DNA from: Cavia porcellus
Lineage: Eukaryota > Chordata > Mammalia > Rodentia > Caviidae
Assembly (NCBI RefSeq): GCF_034190915.1
Contig: NW_026947488.1
Coordinates: 320,501 to 384,500, forward strand
Reading direction: 5' to 3'
DNA length: 64,000 nucleotides
Part shown: positions 35,461 to 47,645 of the stretch, piece after piece
How positions within the stretch are numbered: position 1 is the stretch's first letter
Layout: each line of letters begins with the position of its first letter
The notes under the pieces: model-generated
Database searches by the model: none
What the model was told of the DNA's origin: nothing
Seen by the model: only the letters and a program-made list of their open reading frames with translations
Position numbers and translations under genes: made by a program

Positions 35461-36863
35461 CACAGCCAGTCAGGAGGAGAGGCAAGGTTTTCTTCTACCT
35501 CTCTCTCCCTCTCCCTGTCTCTCTCTCATCTATAACTGAGGTTTTTTCTCAGGCTTTTCTCATGAGACCAAGAATGGTCTCTTGCTTTCTCCATCATCTA
35601 GGAAAGATACTGATGCTGTCTCAGCTTCCGACAAAGATGCCTGCCCAGTAAATACTCAAGTCTCAGAAAGGATGCTCCGTGGCTTCACCTGGGTTTCTTT
35701 CCTCTGCATGGAATGATGTCTGAATGAACTGAGACCCAATCTTTCTCTCTATAGGGCCCAAGATGAGTCATGGGATTTACCATAAACTGCACCCCACAGT
35801 TCCACCAACTTTACCACTAGGCTGCTGCCATGATGAGCAGGAAAATTTTGATCAATTTGAAAAAGTCACAACTCTCTATTACTGCAATATACTTTGGGTC
35901 CAGTGTGAACTAGGGAATGACAAGAGATGGGGACAGTATGGCAGTTTAAACCATGATACATTTTTCAGTTAAGTTATTCCTGCTTAAAGCATAGAAAGTA
36001 GAATGAAATCCTTTATATGAAGGCTTTTGTAACCCTTTAACTGATGAAAACTTCAGAACTGTGGTATTTAGAGTGGCCAACCCTGAGGAAGAAGGTTACA
36101 ACATTGATAATCCTCTCCCCAGAGCCCTGACTGTTTCTCATCTATTTCATGAAGACAACCACGAAGGAAACTCTCATTTACCCTGTCCTCATAATTCTCA
36201 GGCCAATAAAGGACTCCCTTCTCCTTCAAGTAACTCAGCAACTCCTTTAGAGCCTATTGCCCCAGAGGAATTCAGTGTCCCTTAGCCCCTTCATCATGCC
36301 CCTCAGACAGCTGTATGCCCTGCAGGATGCACCATCTCATGGGCATCACCGGATGTACACAAGTCTAAGCCCCACAGGTTGTAATCTAAGTGTTTCTTCT
36401 TACTCCTCTAACTCACAACTTGTTCCGCTCCACTGGCAGAGAGGTGCTACTTGATTCCAGGTCCTTGTCTCACTTGTTGATATCCAACAGTGCAAAGAAG
36501 AGCTAGGCTGACTTTCAGAGGATCCTACTAAGTTTGCAGAGGAGTTTGAAACTTTGACCCTCCCTCTTGACTTACTGTGGTAAGATGTCCGATTCCACAG
36601 ATTAAAGGGAAGAAACCTACAAGAGGCTAAAAACCATGCAGGGTAGCAATATGCTTTAAGAACGGAAGGAAGTCATCCTGGTGAGTCTGTTCTGTCTTTA
36701 ACAGAGCCAAACAGGAACTAGAATGCCAGTGAGGAGCTAAAATGATGTCTCACATGATAGCTGTTCTTGTCACAGGAATGAAAAGCACATTAAGAAATCT
36801 GTTAATTATGATAAGATGAGCAGGGTCATATGGGAAGAGGAGGAAAATCCAGCTGATTAGCAC

Positions 36864-37040
36864 AAGTCTTTTGTTTTTGTTTTTGTTTTTGAGACAGTGT
36901 CTTCCTTGGACTTCAGGCTGGCCCTGAACTCACTTTGTAACCCAGGCTGGTCTCAAACTTGCAACGGTCCCCGTGTTTCAACTTCCCAAGTACTTGGATT
37001 ACAGGAGTGCACCACCACATCCAGCAACAGAAGTCTTTTG
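36864..37040 (-). repeat. B1 SINE, antisense, with target-site duplication
   Basis: (TTTTTG)n-like tail, then 'gagacagtgtcttccttgga', 'tgtaacccaggctggtctc' and 'ggattacaggagtgcacc' to about 37,027, the reverse complement of a B1 body. A perfect 10-bp repeat 'aagtcttttg' flanks it at 36,864-36,873 and 37,031-37,040. Confidence 0.93.
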
Positions 37041-38198
37041 TAAATCTACAAACACAAATCCATCTTCCAAGGAATACTATGCACTGATTGGATATCATTT
37101 CATTTGTCAGTCAGACCCAGAATTCTGTGTAGATTATAAAACCTCCAGATGGGTCTTTACTATGACTATGAGGCAATGGCTGGACATAACTGTTTTTGTG
37201 ATCAACAGTCAGGTTCTTAGATGAAGAATGAAAAAATAAAGTCCAGAATTATAGGTGTCACAACTGGCAATGTATTAAATATACCCAAATCAACTAAGGG
37301 AAACCTAAGGATAATTGAGGAAATATTTTCAATTTCAAATGCAAGAAGACAGGACACTGGACACTCAACTGGACCAAGCCACCTCGTGGGCACTGCTCCA
37401 AGTGTCTCATGGCACTGGATGGTTGGCTGTCCCTGATCCCATTGAAGGGACAGGATATCCAAAACTTTCACTTTGCTCTCTGATGAAGATTGAAGGAGCC
37501 CACAGGATGCTACAATGCCCCTGTCCAAGGACATTGCCAGCTCCTGTGAGGAAACAGGTAACTCTGATTGTCCTATGTGAGCCACTACAATTACTCACTG
37601 ATACAAGAGAAGAAAAAAAGTTCTTACCCTGGAGAATCCCCTTCCTGAATTGTAGCCATGACTGTGGCTGAGGGAAGCCTTAGTCCGTTGCTTGACTTCT
37701 GCTCTGGCATGTGACTTTGAACTGCAAATATATAACCAAGAGTTTTCCAGTGTCCTACTGCCTTGCTAGGAAGAAATTTAGTTTTAAAAAATAGAAGTAA
37801 TTCTCAAATTCCATCAAAGGCCAAAATGAACTTTACCTGTCCGGACCACACCAGGTCTCTCTGACCTAACTAGCCTAGTAGAATACAGTGGGGGAGAAAG
37901 CAGTTAGGCCAGTAGTTGTGGAACTGAGAAAATTCCAGTCAGTTTCTTAACTGTAAGCAATCTACAGGCAAAGAAGAGTCACATAACGGCTTCCAGTCTC
38001 TCATACAGAGGTTTCTCAAACACAGCCCTTGGTGACCTTCTTCTCATTCTCCCTTTAGTAAAACCCTCAGGGGAACACAGGATGATTTAAAAAAAAAAAA
38101 AAAAAAATCTTTGCCTAGTAAAGAAGACTGCAATCCCAATGCGCCCTCTGCTGGCACATACATATACAACTCCCTCCCAAATTCCAAGAGGCACAAAT

Positions 38199-38300
38199 TT
38201 GATCTCAGCCTTAGACCTCAAAGATGCTTTTATATTCCCTTCCACTCCGATTTTCAGTTTCTATTTGTCTTTAAATGAGAAAATCCAATTTTAGAGAAAA
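38199..38300 (+). pseudogene. ERV reverse-transcriptase fragment, frameshifted
   Basis: From 38,211 the frame reads LDLKDAF, the well-known start of the retroviral RT palm segment. The continuation is recognisable only after a one-base shift near 38,234, and that second frame has a TGA near 38,275. The downstream catalytic YxDD motif was not found. A dead remnant of pol, in the same orientation as the LTRs. Confidence 0.75.
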
Positions 38301-39736
38301 AGTAAAAACATATTTGGGCACTTGTCCCCCAAGTGTTTAGGGATAGCCCTCACCATTCTGCCCGGGTGTTATAAAAAGACTGAAAACCCCAGAGTTTAAA
38401 TAGGGAACCATTCTACAGCATGTACACAGTATGTTAATCTGCAGCTCAATGTGAAAGTGTCCTAACCATAACAATATACAAACCTTCAATTTTCTAGCTA
38501 AGAAGAGGTATTAAATGTCAAAATTAAAGGCTCTCATACTCTTCTGAAATTCAATACTTGGGAAACAATCTTACACCTGAGAAACAGCTGGTGTCCTGAG
38601 ACTGGATCCAGGTTATCTACAATTTTGGGCCTTCTGCAACAAACAGCTAACTTCTTCTTAGGAAAGTTTTAACCAGATGTGGGCACCTAATTTTGGATTA
38701 ATGGCAAAGGTTTTATATAAAGCAGTCCAAGGTCCCAGTCTGTGTGCTCTAGAAGTGAGTGACAATGTCTTTAGACAAATAAAACATGCCCTTAGGCTGC
38801 AGCACTGGGAATACCTGACTTAAGAGTACCTCTTCCTGTACATATCAACAAATAGAGGAATTTCTTCATGAGTCTTGACCTGAAGGCTAGGACAACAACT
38901 TTGCCTACTGTCATACTTTTGAAAAAAGGTGGTATAGTTACTGGATGCCCATTCTGTCTGAGGACAGTAGCATCTAAAACTGCAAGAGCAGAACAAGCTG
39001 AAAACTAATTTTGAGGAAATAAAACGATGTTTTTTAGCAGGACAAACACCTTACTGTGGGATTTCTGATCAAAAAGCAGACCTGTGACTCTGTCTTGGGC
39101 ATTGATATTAAAATAGAGCAAATAATCTAAATATGCATATGGTCTAGAAATATGTTTTTCTGGTGCTACGTGCCCATGCAGCCATCTGGAAAGAGAGGGG
39201 CTTGCTGTTAATAGCTAATAACCCCAAAATAACAAAAAGCAAATTCTACAGCTCCTAAGGCCAGCCTCACTTGCCATGCGGGTCGCCGTCATGCATTGAC
39301 GGGACAGCAAAAAGACATATCTAAAGTCTCCTTGGGTAATCAATAGGTTGATAGGAAGACAAAAGGGAAACCTTACACACCCTCAAAACCTTAGACTTAT
39401 TCCCAGTTCTTGAGTAGTCAAAACCAGTCTATTCACCAAAAAGACAAAGGGACTTTGGGACAAGGAGGAATTAACAAGGGACTCTGGTAGAAATCAAACT
39501 GTGCTTTCTCAAGGGACACAGGGGAAGACTACAAAAATTCTTGATGACTCCTCATGAGAAGAGAAGCTATGGTGGAAATGGTCACTCAAATTTTCACAAG
39601 ACTAAGATGAGCAGCAGGCAACAGACAGGTCTGTAAATCTGTAGCTGCAAGTATTCTGACAAGCTCATTGCATCTCCTTTGTTAGAGCCAGTACGGAGGT
39701 GGGGGATGTAACCTGGGGAGGACTGACAATAAGACT

Positions 39737-39952
39737 TTGTCCATGTGCCTCCACACAGTGTGGGTTTGCGCAAATACTGGTCCTAATAGACACCTTAAAG
39801 GCTGGACTGAGGCCGTCTCCACCCATTCAGAAAAGGCTATGGAGATAGTCACAGTGCTCCTCACAGAAATCATTCCCCAGGTTCAACTACCCAGTCCCTT
39901 CAGAATGGCCTTGGGCCTAATTTTATCCCTCAAATACTCAGGGGATGGTTAA
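39737..39952 (+). pseudogene. ERV integrase core fragment
   Basis: An open frame of 71 codons contains GWTEAVSTHSEKAMEIVTVL, matching the integrase catalytic core stretch after its first acidic residue, as in gammaretrovirus-like ERVs. The following region is disrupted and ends at a stop. Related but broken copies are at about 19,600-19,740 (unit 1) and 55,385-55,500 (unit 2). No functional integrase is encoded. Confidence 0.75.
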
Positions 39953-40361
39953 GGCTTTTGGAATCATCTATCATCGCCATTCAACTTAAAGACCTCATTA
40001 TTTTTAAAAGGTCAACCAGACCCTAAAGTGAGTTCTGGCAAAACTGTGCCAAGGAGCATCTGAGTTTTGTCTCTAATTATTGTCAATAGCCCTCATGTGG
40101 TTTCCAAACCCCAAAAATGGGGCTAATATGAGTCTGTTTGAAATGTTATATGGGAGACCCTTTCTATCTTCTAATATGATGGTACAATCAGAGATCACAA
40201 TATATGTATAATACCTTGTTCATTTAGCCCAAACACTGATGGCTCTGCAACTGTATAGGAATAGTATCCTGCCAGATTCCTCCCCAGAGGAATAGGTAAC
40301 ATTTTCCCTGGAGACCATATAAATAGGACCTAAAACTCCTTTGAGAAGAAATTACCTATAT

Positions 40362-40920
40362 TGAAGATGAAGACCTCCCAACTCTTGAAAATCCCTAAAG
40401 AATTAAGAGAAAAGGTCTCCCTCAAGGAGAAATGAGGCAGGGGACTAGGCTGTGGCAAAGGTAGGCTAGGAAAGTAGGCATGGCTTTTAAATGAAAAATC
40501 CCTGGAGGGCAAAAAGGCTAGTTGGACACATTTTTATGGCATTCTAATGATATTATCCCAGGCCGAACGTTCATAACAGTTCCCAAAGGTATGCATGTGG
40601 ATGTCTTGTGAGAAAATGAGCAGGATTTCTCTAGGGTGACCTCAACATGATGCTGGTGTGGGAGTTACTAAAAGAGGAAGGACATCTGCAACTGTGCTCA
40701 CACGTTGCTGTCAGGTAGCTCATCGTGCCTACAGAGTATGCTCATTTCTTTTTTATACATTTACCTGACCCAAACTCATTCCACAGAGAGGGGGTTTTTC
40801 TTCCACCTTAATATCTAAAAAACACTATTATGACTTGTGCTTGTGGGGACTATTATTTAAAAATGTGCAGCACAGAGAGAATCTGGGACTACATTCAGAA
40901 GAAGACTCCAGCACACCAAA
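40362..40920 (+). mobile_element. ERV 3' LTR (unit 3)
   Basis: From 'gatgaagacctcccaact' to about 'cagcacaccaaaacc'. The start matches the copy at 63,578 ('atgaagacctcccctccc'), and the body matches 34,964-35,460 with many differences. Upstream sequence is ERV internal; downstream is degenerate CCCTAA sequence, so the LTR outer edge is about 40,920. The strong divergence from the 5' LTR implies an old insertion. Confidence 0.65.
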
Positions 40921-43107
40921 ACCAAGGAACGGAGCCATAACCTGAACTCTAACCATATCAATAAATCTAGTCCTAGCCAAACTCTGGTAGAACACTAGAC
41001 TTAGACCTAGGCCAAACCATACCCTTCTCTCTAGTGCTAACATAACTTTGAAGGAATGCTAAAACTAAACATAATGTAACCCTAAATTTGACACTAAGTT
41101 CTACTCTAATCCTAGTAAAAACTTAACTTTTACTCACCTAACCCTAAACCTGGAGAAACACTAACCATAAACCTTAACCTAACTTAAACCTGTTGTAACT
41201 CTACTCCTAGCCCTAGCCCTATCCATAGTCAAAGTTCTAACCCTAGACCCAAGGCTTCTTTAACACTGACTCTGGAGAAACATAACTGTCTCTAATGCTA
41301 AAACTCAGCGTAACCCTTGACAAACACCAGCGTCAGTGTTACCTCTAGCACTCAGACTAGGCCTTACCTAAACCTGACCCTAAAGTAAATATAAAACTAA
41401 CCCATGTGAAATCTAATCCTTGAGTCCCAGCCATGGGCAACTCAAAGAATAACTCTAAATACTATCATATTCCCAGTAGTAACTTAACGATAGAGGACAA
41501 CCTAAATCTAACACTAACCCAAAAGAAACTCAGGTAGAACCAAAGCATTAGGCTAGATCTAGCCTTTCCCCTAGTAGAAGTATAACCCTAACTCAAAGCT
41601 TTATTTTAACCCAGATAAAACTAGTCTGATCGATAAGCATAGCCCTATTAAAAAATTATCGTGAACTTAACTCTAACCATGATCCTAAATGTAGTGCAAA
41701 CTTGGTCCTTGCCGAAACACTAATGAGGATCTTAAATCTAAATCTAAGACGGGTGGATTCATTACACTAAAACTAACAGTAAGACTAACTATAACACACA
41801 ACCTTACTGAAACAAGAAGACTAACCCTGATCTTAACCTCAACACTAACTGAAAAATATCCTAACTATGACATTGGCTGAAGGCTAGTCCTAGCCCTAGC
41901 CATAACCTCCTTCTAACCTTAACACTCTCACTGGTGCATCACTAACCCTAGCTACAAGCATATTCCAGAGGCTAGACACAACCATAGTCCCAATTCTAAC
42001 ACTAAACCTAAGTTTAAGCCTAGACCTTAGAACTCTAGCCTCACCCTTAAGTCTAATCCTGAAATTGATGGGAACATAAACTTCAACCTAACTCTTGCCT
42101 TGCACTTTTAACCTTCTTCTGACCTAGTCCTAAGACTAACCATTAACAGAACCATAAGCTTAATTAAAATCCTGGCCTTACCATAAGCTATTGCTAGCTC
42201 AAGTCTTAGATCTCTCTCTAGTTATAACCCTTGCATAATATTTAGCAAGAACTAGACTTAACACTAACCATAAAGCTAATACTAGGGCTCTAACGCCAGA
42301 ACTGGCCTTACAACTAAATAAAACCCTAATGCTAAAGTTAGCCCTAAACCTAAGCAAAGCCTTAACCTCACCATAGCCTGGTCCTAACCCTAACCATAAA
42401 CATAACTTTAAAACATAACCCTCACCTAACCCTTATTCTAACTATAAATATAACCCTAACTCTATCCATACCTCTCCTAAAACCTATCCTTAAAAGGATC
42501 CTTGAACTCGAGTCTTAACCTACCCATAGCCCAATCGCCAGCCTTATTATAACCATAAATTTATTCATAAATCTGTCCTTAACTCTTATCCTAACGTCGC
42601 TATAGGCCTACCGAATCCCCTAACCTGAAACCAAACTCTTAACATTAACCCTCAACTTTAACAGTGATAAAAAGAAATCCCTATGCCTATATCAACTTCT
42701 ATGTTAGCATTAGCAATATTGCTAATCCTGACACTAATCAGCCCCAGACACAGAATTTCCCTAAAGCAAACACCTACCCTTAGCCTTAACCGTAGCACAC
42801 GGCTTACCCAGGTCCAAGCCATAGCCCTAACACTAACCTCCACACAATCCCTAATACAAAACAGCCCTAGACCTAAAACTAGAACTAGCTCTAAACATAA
42901 AACTAAACATAAACCTCACCTTATCCCTAATACTGGTAGAATCCCACACCCAAAGCTAAACCTACAACTAATGCTAACCCTGTATCTACCCCTAAACCTA
43001 TTCCTAACTTAAATGTAAGCATGAAACTTATGCTTAGATTGGTGGAAGGCTCAGTTAATCCTAATCCAACCAAAATCTTAACCTGACTTAGCCCTAACCT
43101 TACCTAT
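40921..43107 (+). repeat. Degenerate CCCTAA array, unit 3, right part
   Basis: Six-base rhythm with C-rich strand on +. Opens with 'accaaggaacggagccataa', which parallels 'accaaggaacaaaggcataa' at 20,755, so the sequence to the right of the ERV is shared between units 1 and 3. Confidence 0.88.
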
Positions 43108-43505
43108 ACCACTAACCATGTGTTTTACTAGATACACTGTGCCAACAGAGCAGCTTAGAAGTTTAGCTAAAAGAGTCAGCAAAGAGACAGGGTTCATTCT
43201 TTGTAAATATCCTGCTCTTGTGCAGGAGGAGGGCAAGGAGATTTTGTGAGTGCCACACCGGCCCTGGAGCGGGGGCCTGTGTACAATAAAAAGGAGGGAA
43301 AGAGGCCTGCTCTTCCATCCTTGTGCTTTAGCTGCTTTTGCTGGCTGCTACACTGACGTGTTGCCTGGATGCCGTGCCACCCTGCCTTGGAGCCAGCTGA
43401 TTATGGACTGAAATCTGCACAAACAGTAGTCTCAAGAAACGTTCCCTTCCTTCATTTTGGATGTTGCTATTTTGTCCCAGAAATGAGAGAAAAGTAATCA
43501 AGACA
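43108..43505 (+). repeat. LTR-like (MaLR-type) block, second type
   Basis: Pairs with 30,661-31,045: 'cagcttagaagtttagctaa', 'gccgtgccaccctgcc', 'ccagctgattatggactga' and an end 'gagagaaaagtaatcaagac'. It marks the right border of unit 3. Confidence 0.55.
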
Positions 43506-43564
43506 CCCTAACTCTATCACTAATCCTGAGTCTACACCTAACTTCATCCTAAGCAAGGGGACTG

Positions 43565-43985
43565 GCATGGCTTATATCTAGATGCTCCCCAGAGGCTCCT
43601 GCACACATAGGTGTGGATTTTCAGCTGTGGCTGGATCACTGGTGTATAGTACTGGGTTACGCAAATACTTCATATACTATAGTTCTGGGTGTGGCTGGAT
43701 GGAGTCACTGAAGACATAGACCTCTCCACGCAAATCAGTGGCACCAACCAACAGGTTTCTAGTTCAGATGGAATATACAGGGAAAGGAAGGCATACTGCT
43801 GTTTCTTTCTGTCTGTGTTGCCATGAACTCTTTGTTGTCTTCCATGACCCACTACCATGCTTCTAGCCCAGGAGCCAGCTGATATATACCATAACCCGAC
43901 AAAATGTGAGCTAACATAAACATTTCCGCCTTTAACATGGGGTGCAGGTATTTTGTCTCAACAATAACAAAAAGAAATAAACGGA
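43565..43985 (+). repeat. LTR-like (MaLR-type) repeat, start of unit 2
   Basis: Collinear with 1-398 at an offset of about 43,584: 'gctcctgcacacataggtg' pairs with 'gctcatgcacacataagtg' at 11. Contains 'gtgagctaacataaac' and an end 'aaaaagaaataaacgg'. Confidence 0.6.
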
Positions 43986-44290
43986 ACCTAAGCAATAGGC
44001 TTAGCTATACTGTTAGCCATCAAATGTCTGGAACCCCAGATCTGGTGCTGGTCCTATTCTTTACCCCCACTCTACCCATATCCCTAGCCCTAGCCCTAGC
44101 ACTAGTCCTGAAATTGCCATAAAACTCACTCTAATCCTAATCCTTATGAAACCCTAGTATTATCCAAAACCTACCATGGTATATAGCCTATCCCTTTCCC
44201 AGACCAACTGGTAACACTATCAACCTGAGCTTAACCCTCAACCTAATGCTAGCCTTCACATAAACTTCACTGAACACTATACATAGCTCT
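43986..44290 (+). repeat. Short degenerate CCCTAA-type array, unit 2
   Basis: Paralog of 399-720 with phrases such as 'ctagccctagccctagcac' near 44,085. The C-rich strand is on +. Confidence 0.75.
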
Positions 44291-44935
44291 AGGATACACT
44301 CAGGGATAGAGTCACAGGTCAGGGGTTGTTATCTAGATGTCTGAACAAAGCCTCACGCACTCATTGGACGAGGCTTTTCAGAGGTGGCTGGATCTAGGAC
44401 ACTGCTAGTGGCCTGTGTTTAGTTTTAGTTTTATGACAAAAGATGTGAATGTATTAGTTGATTTTCTAAATTAGAACGTCAGTGTGCATATTGAAAGGTA
44501 GTGTGGGCACACTGCAATAAACACATGGGTTTTGGGTTGCACTTCAGCCACTTGTCTCTAAAAGGTTTATCATCACTGATCCAGGGTGCAGATTACTGAC
44601 TGACATTAAGTGTCTGTGGTACTGGATTAGTCCAATTGGCATGTCACCATTCTGGATGTGATAATGGGAAGACCAAACCTAGGCATGAGTGGCACTAGAC
44701 AAAAGATTGTAGCCTGGATGACATGAGAGAAAAAAGGGGGTTTGCTGCTGCTGATTGCTGCCTTCTTGCCTGCCACACCATGGGCTCTTTCTGCTCTGTG
44801 ATGCCCCTCTGCCATCACACCCTTCCTTGAGGCAGCAGACTCTGAAACATCTACAAATTTATAAAAGCTCCTTCTCTTTTAGCTTGTGGGTATTGGGAAT
44901 TTTGACTCAGCAACAACAAAAGTATTAAGGGAAAG
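44291..44935 (+). repeat. Second LTR-like repeat of unit 2
   Basis: Paralog of 721-1,353: 'cttttcagaggtggctggatc', 'gccacaccatgggctc', then 'agcttgtgggtattggg' and the 'caacaacaaaagtatt' end. Confidence 0.5.
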
Positions 44936-46197
44936 GTAGGGGTGGCTGAATGGGGAAGGATATCATGGATAGTGTCCTGCCCAGACCCCTCAGCCTAGAG
45001 ACTGTTGCTACAGTAGGAGCCATTCATTTGCTTTCAGCCATGAGAGTGGGACCACTGGCAGAGTCAGAGCGCTGTATAAAAAGAAACATACGAGGGAGGG
45101 AGTCAACTTCCATAGGAACCAGCCAGGCTAAAGGGAGCCAAGCTGACTCTCAAAACTCCACCTCTTCACACCTCAAGGAAGAGCCTCAAGGTGGCCTCCC
45201 CATCCCAGTCCCCAGGGAGAACACTTGGCTCTAGACAACAAGCTACCCAGAGAGAGGAAAGGAGACTCTGTAGAGGGCACAGTTTTTTGGGAAGGAGGAT
45301 GGGGGGAGCTTTCGGAAGACAGCAGGCAAAAGGAGAAAGGCACAAACCTGAGGTAAGGCCACCAGTGAGAGCAGCCCCTGGGGAAGGGACACCACCATGT
45401 GACACAGTGTCATCAGCAGAAGGACGTGCAGGAGCAGAGTGGTCTTCAAGCCTGTCACAGAAAGAGGAGATTTCAGGGGGACATGAAGGACAGAACATGC
45501 CAAATACCATAGTCACAAAGGGCCAGAGCACGTAGGACAGGGCTGCTGCAGTCAGGAGACAGTCACACATGTTGGGGACAATGGGAGTGAGGATGTGGCT
45601 GCCCAGGCTCCAGGCCACAGGCCCACATTGCAGATGTCCAAAGTTTAAAGCAAGGGCTGACAGCCTCCGTCCTGATCCCCCATGACCTTGCTCTGCCTGC
45701 AGCTTAGCAAATGACTATCCAGGCTGGGGCCAGGGACACTGCAGCAGGCCACAGGAGCGTGGACACTGCTCCTCCACAGACTCTCCATGCCACACTGACC
45801 CTGCCTTCATCATCATTTTAAAATCAGAGTCCCCGGTAAGTGATCATTGGACTCAAAAGTTGCAGCTAAATACCAAGTTTGAGAGACACTGAGGCCCAGG
45901 AAGTGATTTTTCTGAAGTCATCCAATAAACTAATGATAAAGAGAACTTGAAGATTCTCCACCTAATCCAGGGACCGAGAATTCTCCTTTCACACACTGAC
46001 AGGCTTTCAGAGAGCCTGAAAATGAGTAGCTGTTCCTACTGGCCTGGCTTCCTGACTAAGGAAAGTCAAATAGCACCTGCAATTAGCACAATGTTTCCCC
46101 TAGGCCCTACTCAAGTCACTAAAAAGCATTTATTTTGAATGATGCAAGTGTATATAAAATGTTCCTTCCTCTCTCCTAATCTCCTCTCTTCTTCTCT
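44936..46197. other. Duplicated low-repeat block, unit 2, no recognised gene
   Basis: Paralog of 1,354-2,227, but longer by about 405 bp (45,713-46,117, between 'cagcttagcaaatga' and 'aaaaagcattt'). Several overlapping frames are open on both strands (for example 45,166-45,618 minus, 150 codons), partly hydrophobic, without a recognisable domain. The frame shared with unit 1 shows mostly amino-acid-changing differences, so coding is not supported. Confidence 0.6.
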
Positions 46198-46300
46198 GTT
46201 TTTCTGTGATTTTTGGAGTGCTGGGGATCAAACTCAAGGTTTGACACACTTTGTCAAGCACTCAACCACTGCGCTACAGAACCCATAGTTCACAAATGCA
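46198..46300 (-). repeat. ID SINE, antisense, unit 2
   Basis: 'ggagtgctggggatcaaactc', 'gtcaagcactcaaccactgc' and 'gctacagaaccc' form the complement of an ID body, better preserved than its paralog at 2,228-2,315. Confidence 0.75.
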
Positions 46301-46682
46301 CAATTCTAAACCAGTACCTAACACTTTCCTCATACTCTATGGCTCTCTACTGCTATCTGACCTCCCAGCAGTCTGGTCCCCCAAAACTTACTTCCTCAGG
46401 TGTGTGACAATCACCAGCAGTGGCTGTCCCAGGATGACTGCTATTTTAAATCTTTTTCTTCTTCTGTATTACCACAAGATTGGCAACACTATTTATTAAC
46501 TGGAAACTCAACTGTGGAAAGGAAAATCAGTGATGCTCATGAAAATAATAAATCCCCATATTCACATCCTCTTGCATCATTTTTGTAAGACGCTAGTATG
46601 CATGTCATTGACTACAATGCCACCCACAACCCTGAAAGGCGTTTTAATAATCAGGAAATAACTTTTTTTGTAAGGCAAAAAG
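46301..46682. other. Duplicated block, unit 2, nothing recognised
   Basis: Paralog of 2,316-2,738. No recognised gene or repeat; the short frames in it are not conserved between the two copies. Confidence 0.5.
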
Positions 46683-47060
46683 AAAAAACCACAGGCAAGT
46701 GTATGGTGATGTGTGCCTGTAATCCCAGATACAGTAGAGATACCGGTTAGTATGGCAAAAAAGAAAAAAGAAAAAACAAAGGCAAGCTTACACAGTGATG
46801 TATGTAATCCCAGATACTGTAGAGACTGGACAGGGGAATCTTAAGTGAAGACAGCCTGAAAGAAAATAACAACACAATCTCAAAATAGAAATAAAATTTA
46901 TGTAATGAGGGCCCTTGACATGTAGCTCTGTGCTCCCTAGACTCAATCCCTAGTAGTACTACCTGCACCCCTCCATGTCATTTGTGGGCTGGGGTGTAGC
47001 CCAGGGATGAGTGCCTACACAGCATGTGAAGAAGGCCTTCGCTCCATCAAAATTTACACA
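46683..47060 (+). repeat. Composite B1/ID SINE with a local partial duplication
   Basis: Paralog of 2,739-3,020. The B1-like head ('gtgatgtgtgcctgtaatcc') is present twice, at about 46,705 and 46,795, preceded each time by 'tatggcaaaa'-type A-rich sequence, a local duplication of about 0.1 kb absent from unit 1. The ID-like tail is at about 46,987-47,055. Confidence 0.65.
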
Positions 47061-47645
47061 CATGGAGGTACACTCACAAGAATGTGAACTAGAGACTTAG
47101 CAAAGAATTTTAGAACCTCTGGAGTAGAAACCTGGGAGAAAACTAATACAGACCTGCTCTCCTCTGGTCACTCAGAGACACTGCCAATGTTCAGATCCCT
47201 GGTGAAGTTTTCATGTTGTCAGTGTCTAAGTTAAGAAGTGAGACAACCTAATTCATCTCTGCACTCGTTCCCATGGCCACAAACCCCTTCCAAGTGGAAA
47301 TTTGAGTCCCCACTACAGAACCTTGGCAGGGGGAAAAGACACTTTAGGGGACCAGGATTGAAGATCAATGGACAGGTGATGACAGTGATCAGGGGACTGG
47401 ACTGACCACATTCTACTTCTCCCTGCCTGTCCCCAGAATGTGTTGTGCCCCAGCCTCCTCTGCTCCAGGAACAGGAGGGACCGAGATCCTTACATATGTG
47501 GTTCTGAGAGGTCCGTTTTGGGCTAGCAGCAGCGTAGGACAGAGTCCCAGACTGGGGCCCCAGAAGTGACCACTCGAGTCACCCAAGCCATGGAAGAGTG
47601 GGGAGTGAGTTGTGAGGAGAGGTTTTGTGAGGGGCGCTGACAAAG
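47061..47645. other. Duplicated block, unit 2, up to the breakpoint
   Basis: Collinear with 3,021 to about 3,590. The last shared phrase is 'gaggggcgctga' at about 47,630-47,641. A 76-codon minus-strand frame (47,413-47,643) has no known domain, and its unit-1 equivalent differs in length. Confidence 0.55.

Larger units (their letters stand above)
35461..40361 (+). mobile_element. ERV internal region, heavily decayed (unit 3)
   Basis: Lies between two related LTRs in the same orientation and contains reverse-transcriptase-like and integrase-like segments in the expected order (annotated separately). The leader and putative gag region (about 35,470-37,600) has only short frames (35,763-35,972; 36,061-36,285; 37,315-37,671) with no recognised domain. 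No env sequence is recognised. A B1 SINE sits at 36,874-37,030 and an A-run at 38,087-38,107. The pol-like order suggests a class I (gammaretrovirus-like) element. Not functional. Confidence 0.65.

Noticed and set aside
45243..45503. Minus-strand hydrophobic ORF shared with 1,661-1,867, with possible splice-like edges
   Set aside because: The frame is open in both copies, but 10 of the 11 base differences I could count over 205 bp change the amino acid, which is not what purifying selection leaves. No family is recognised and no start or polyadenylation context is convincing.
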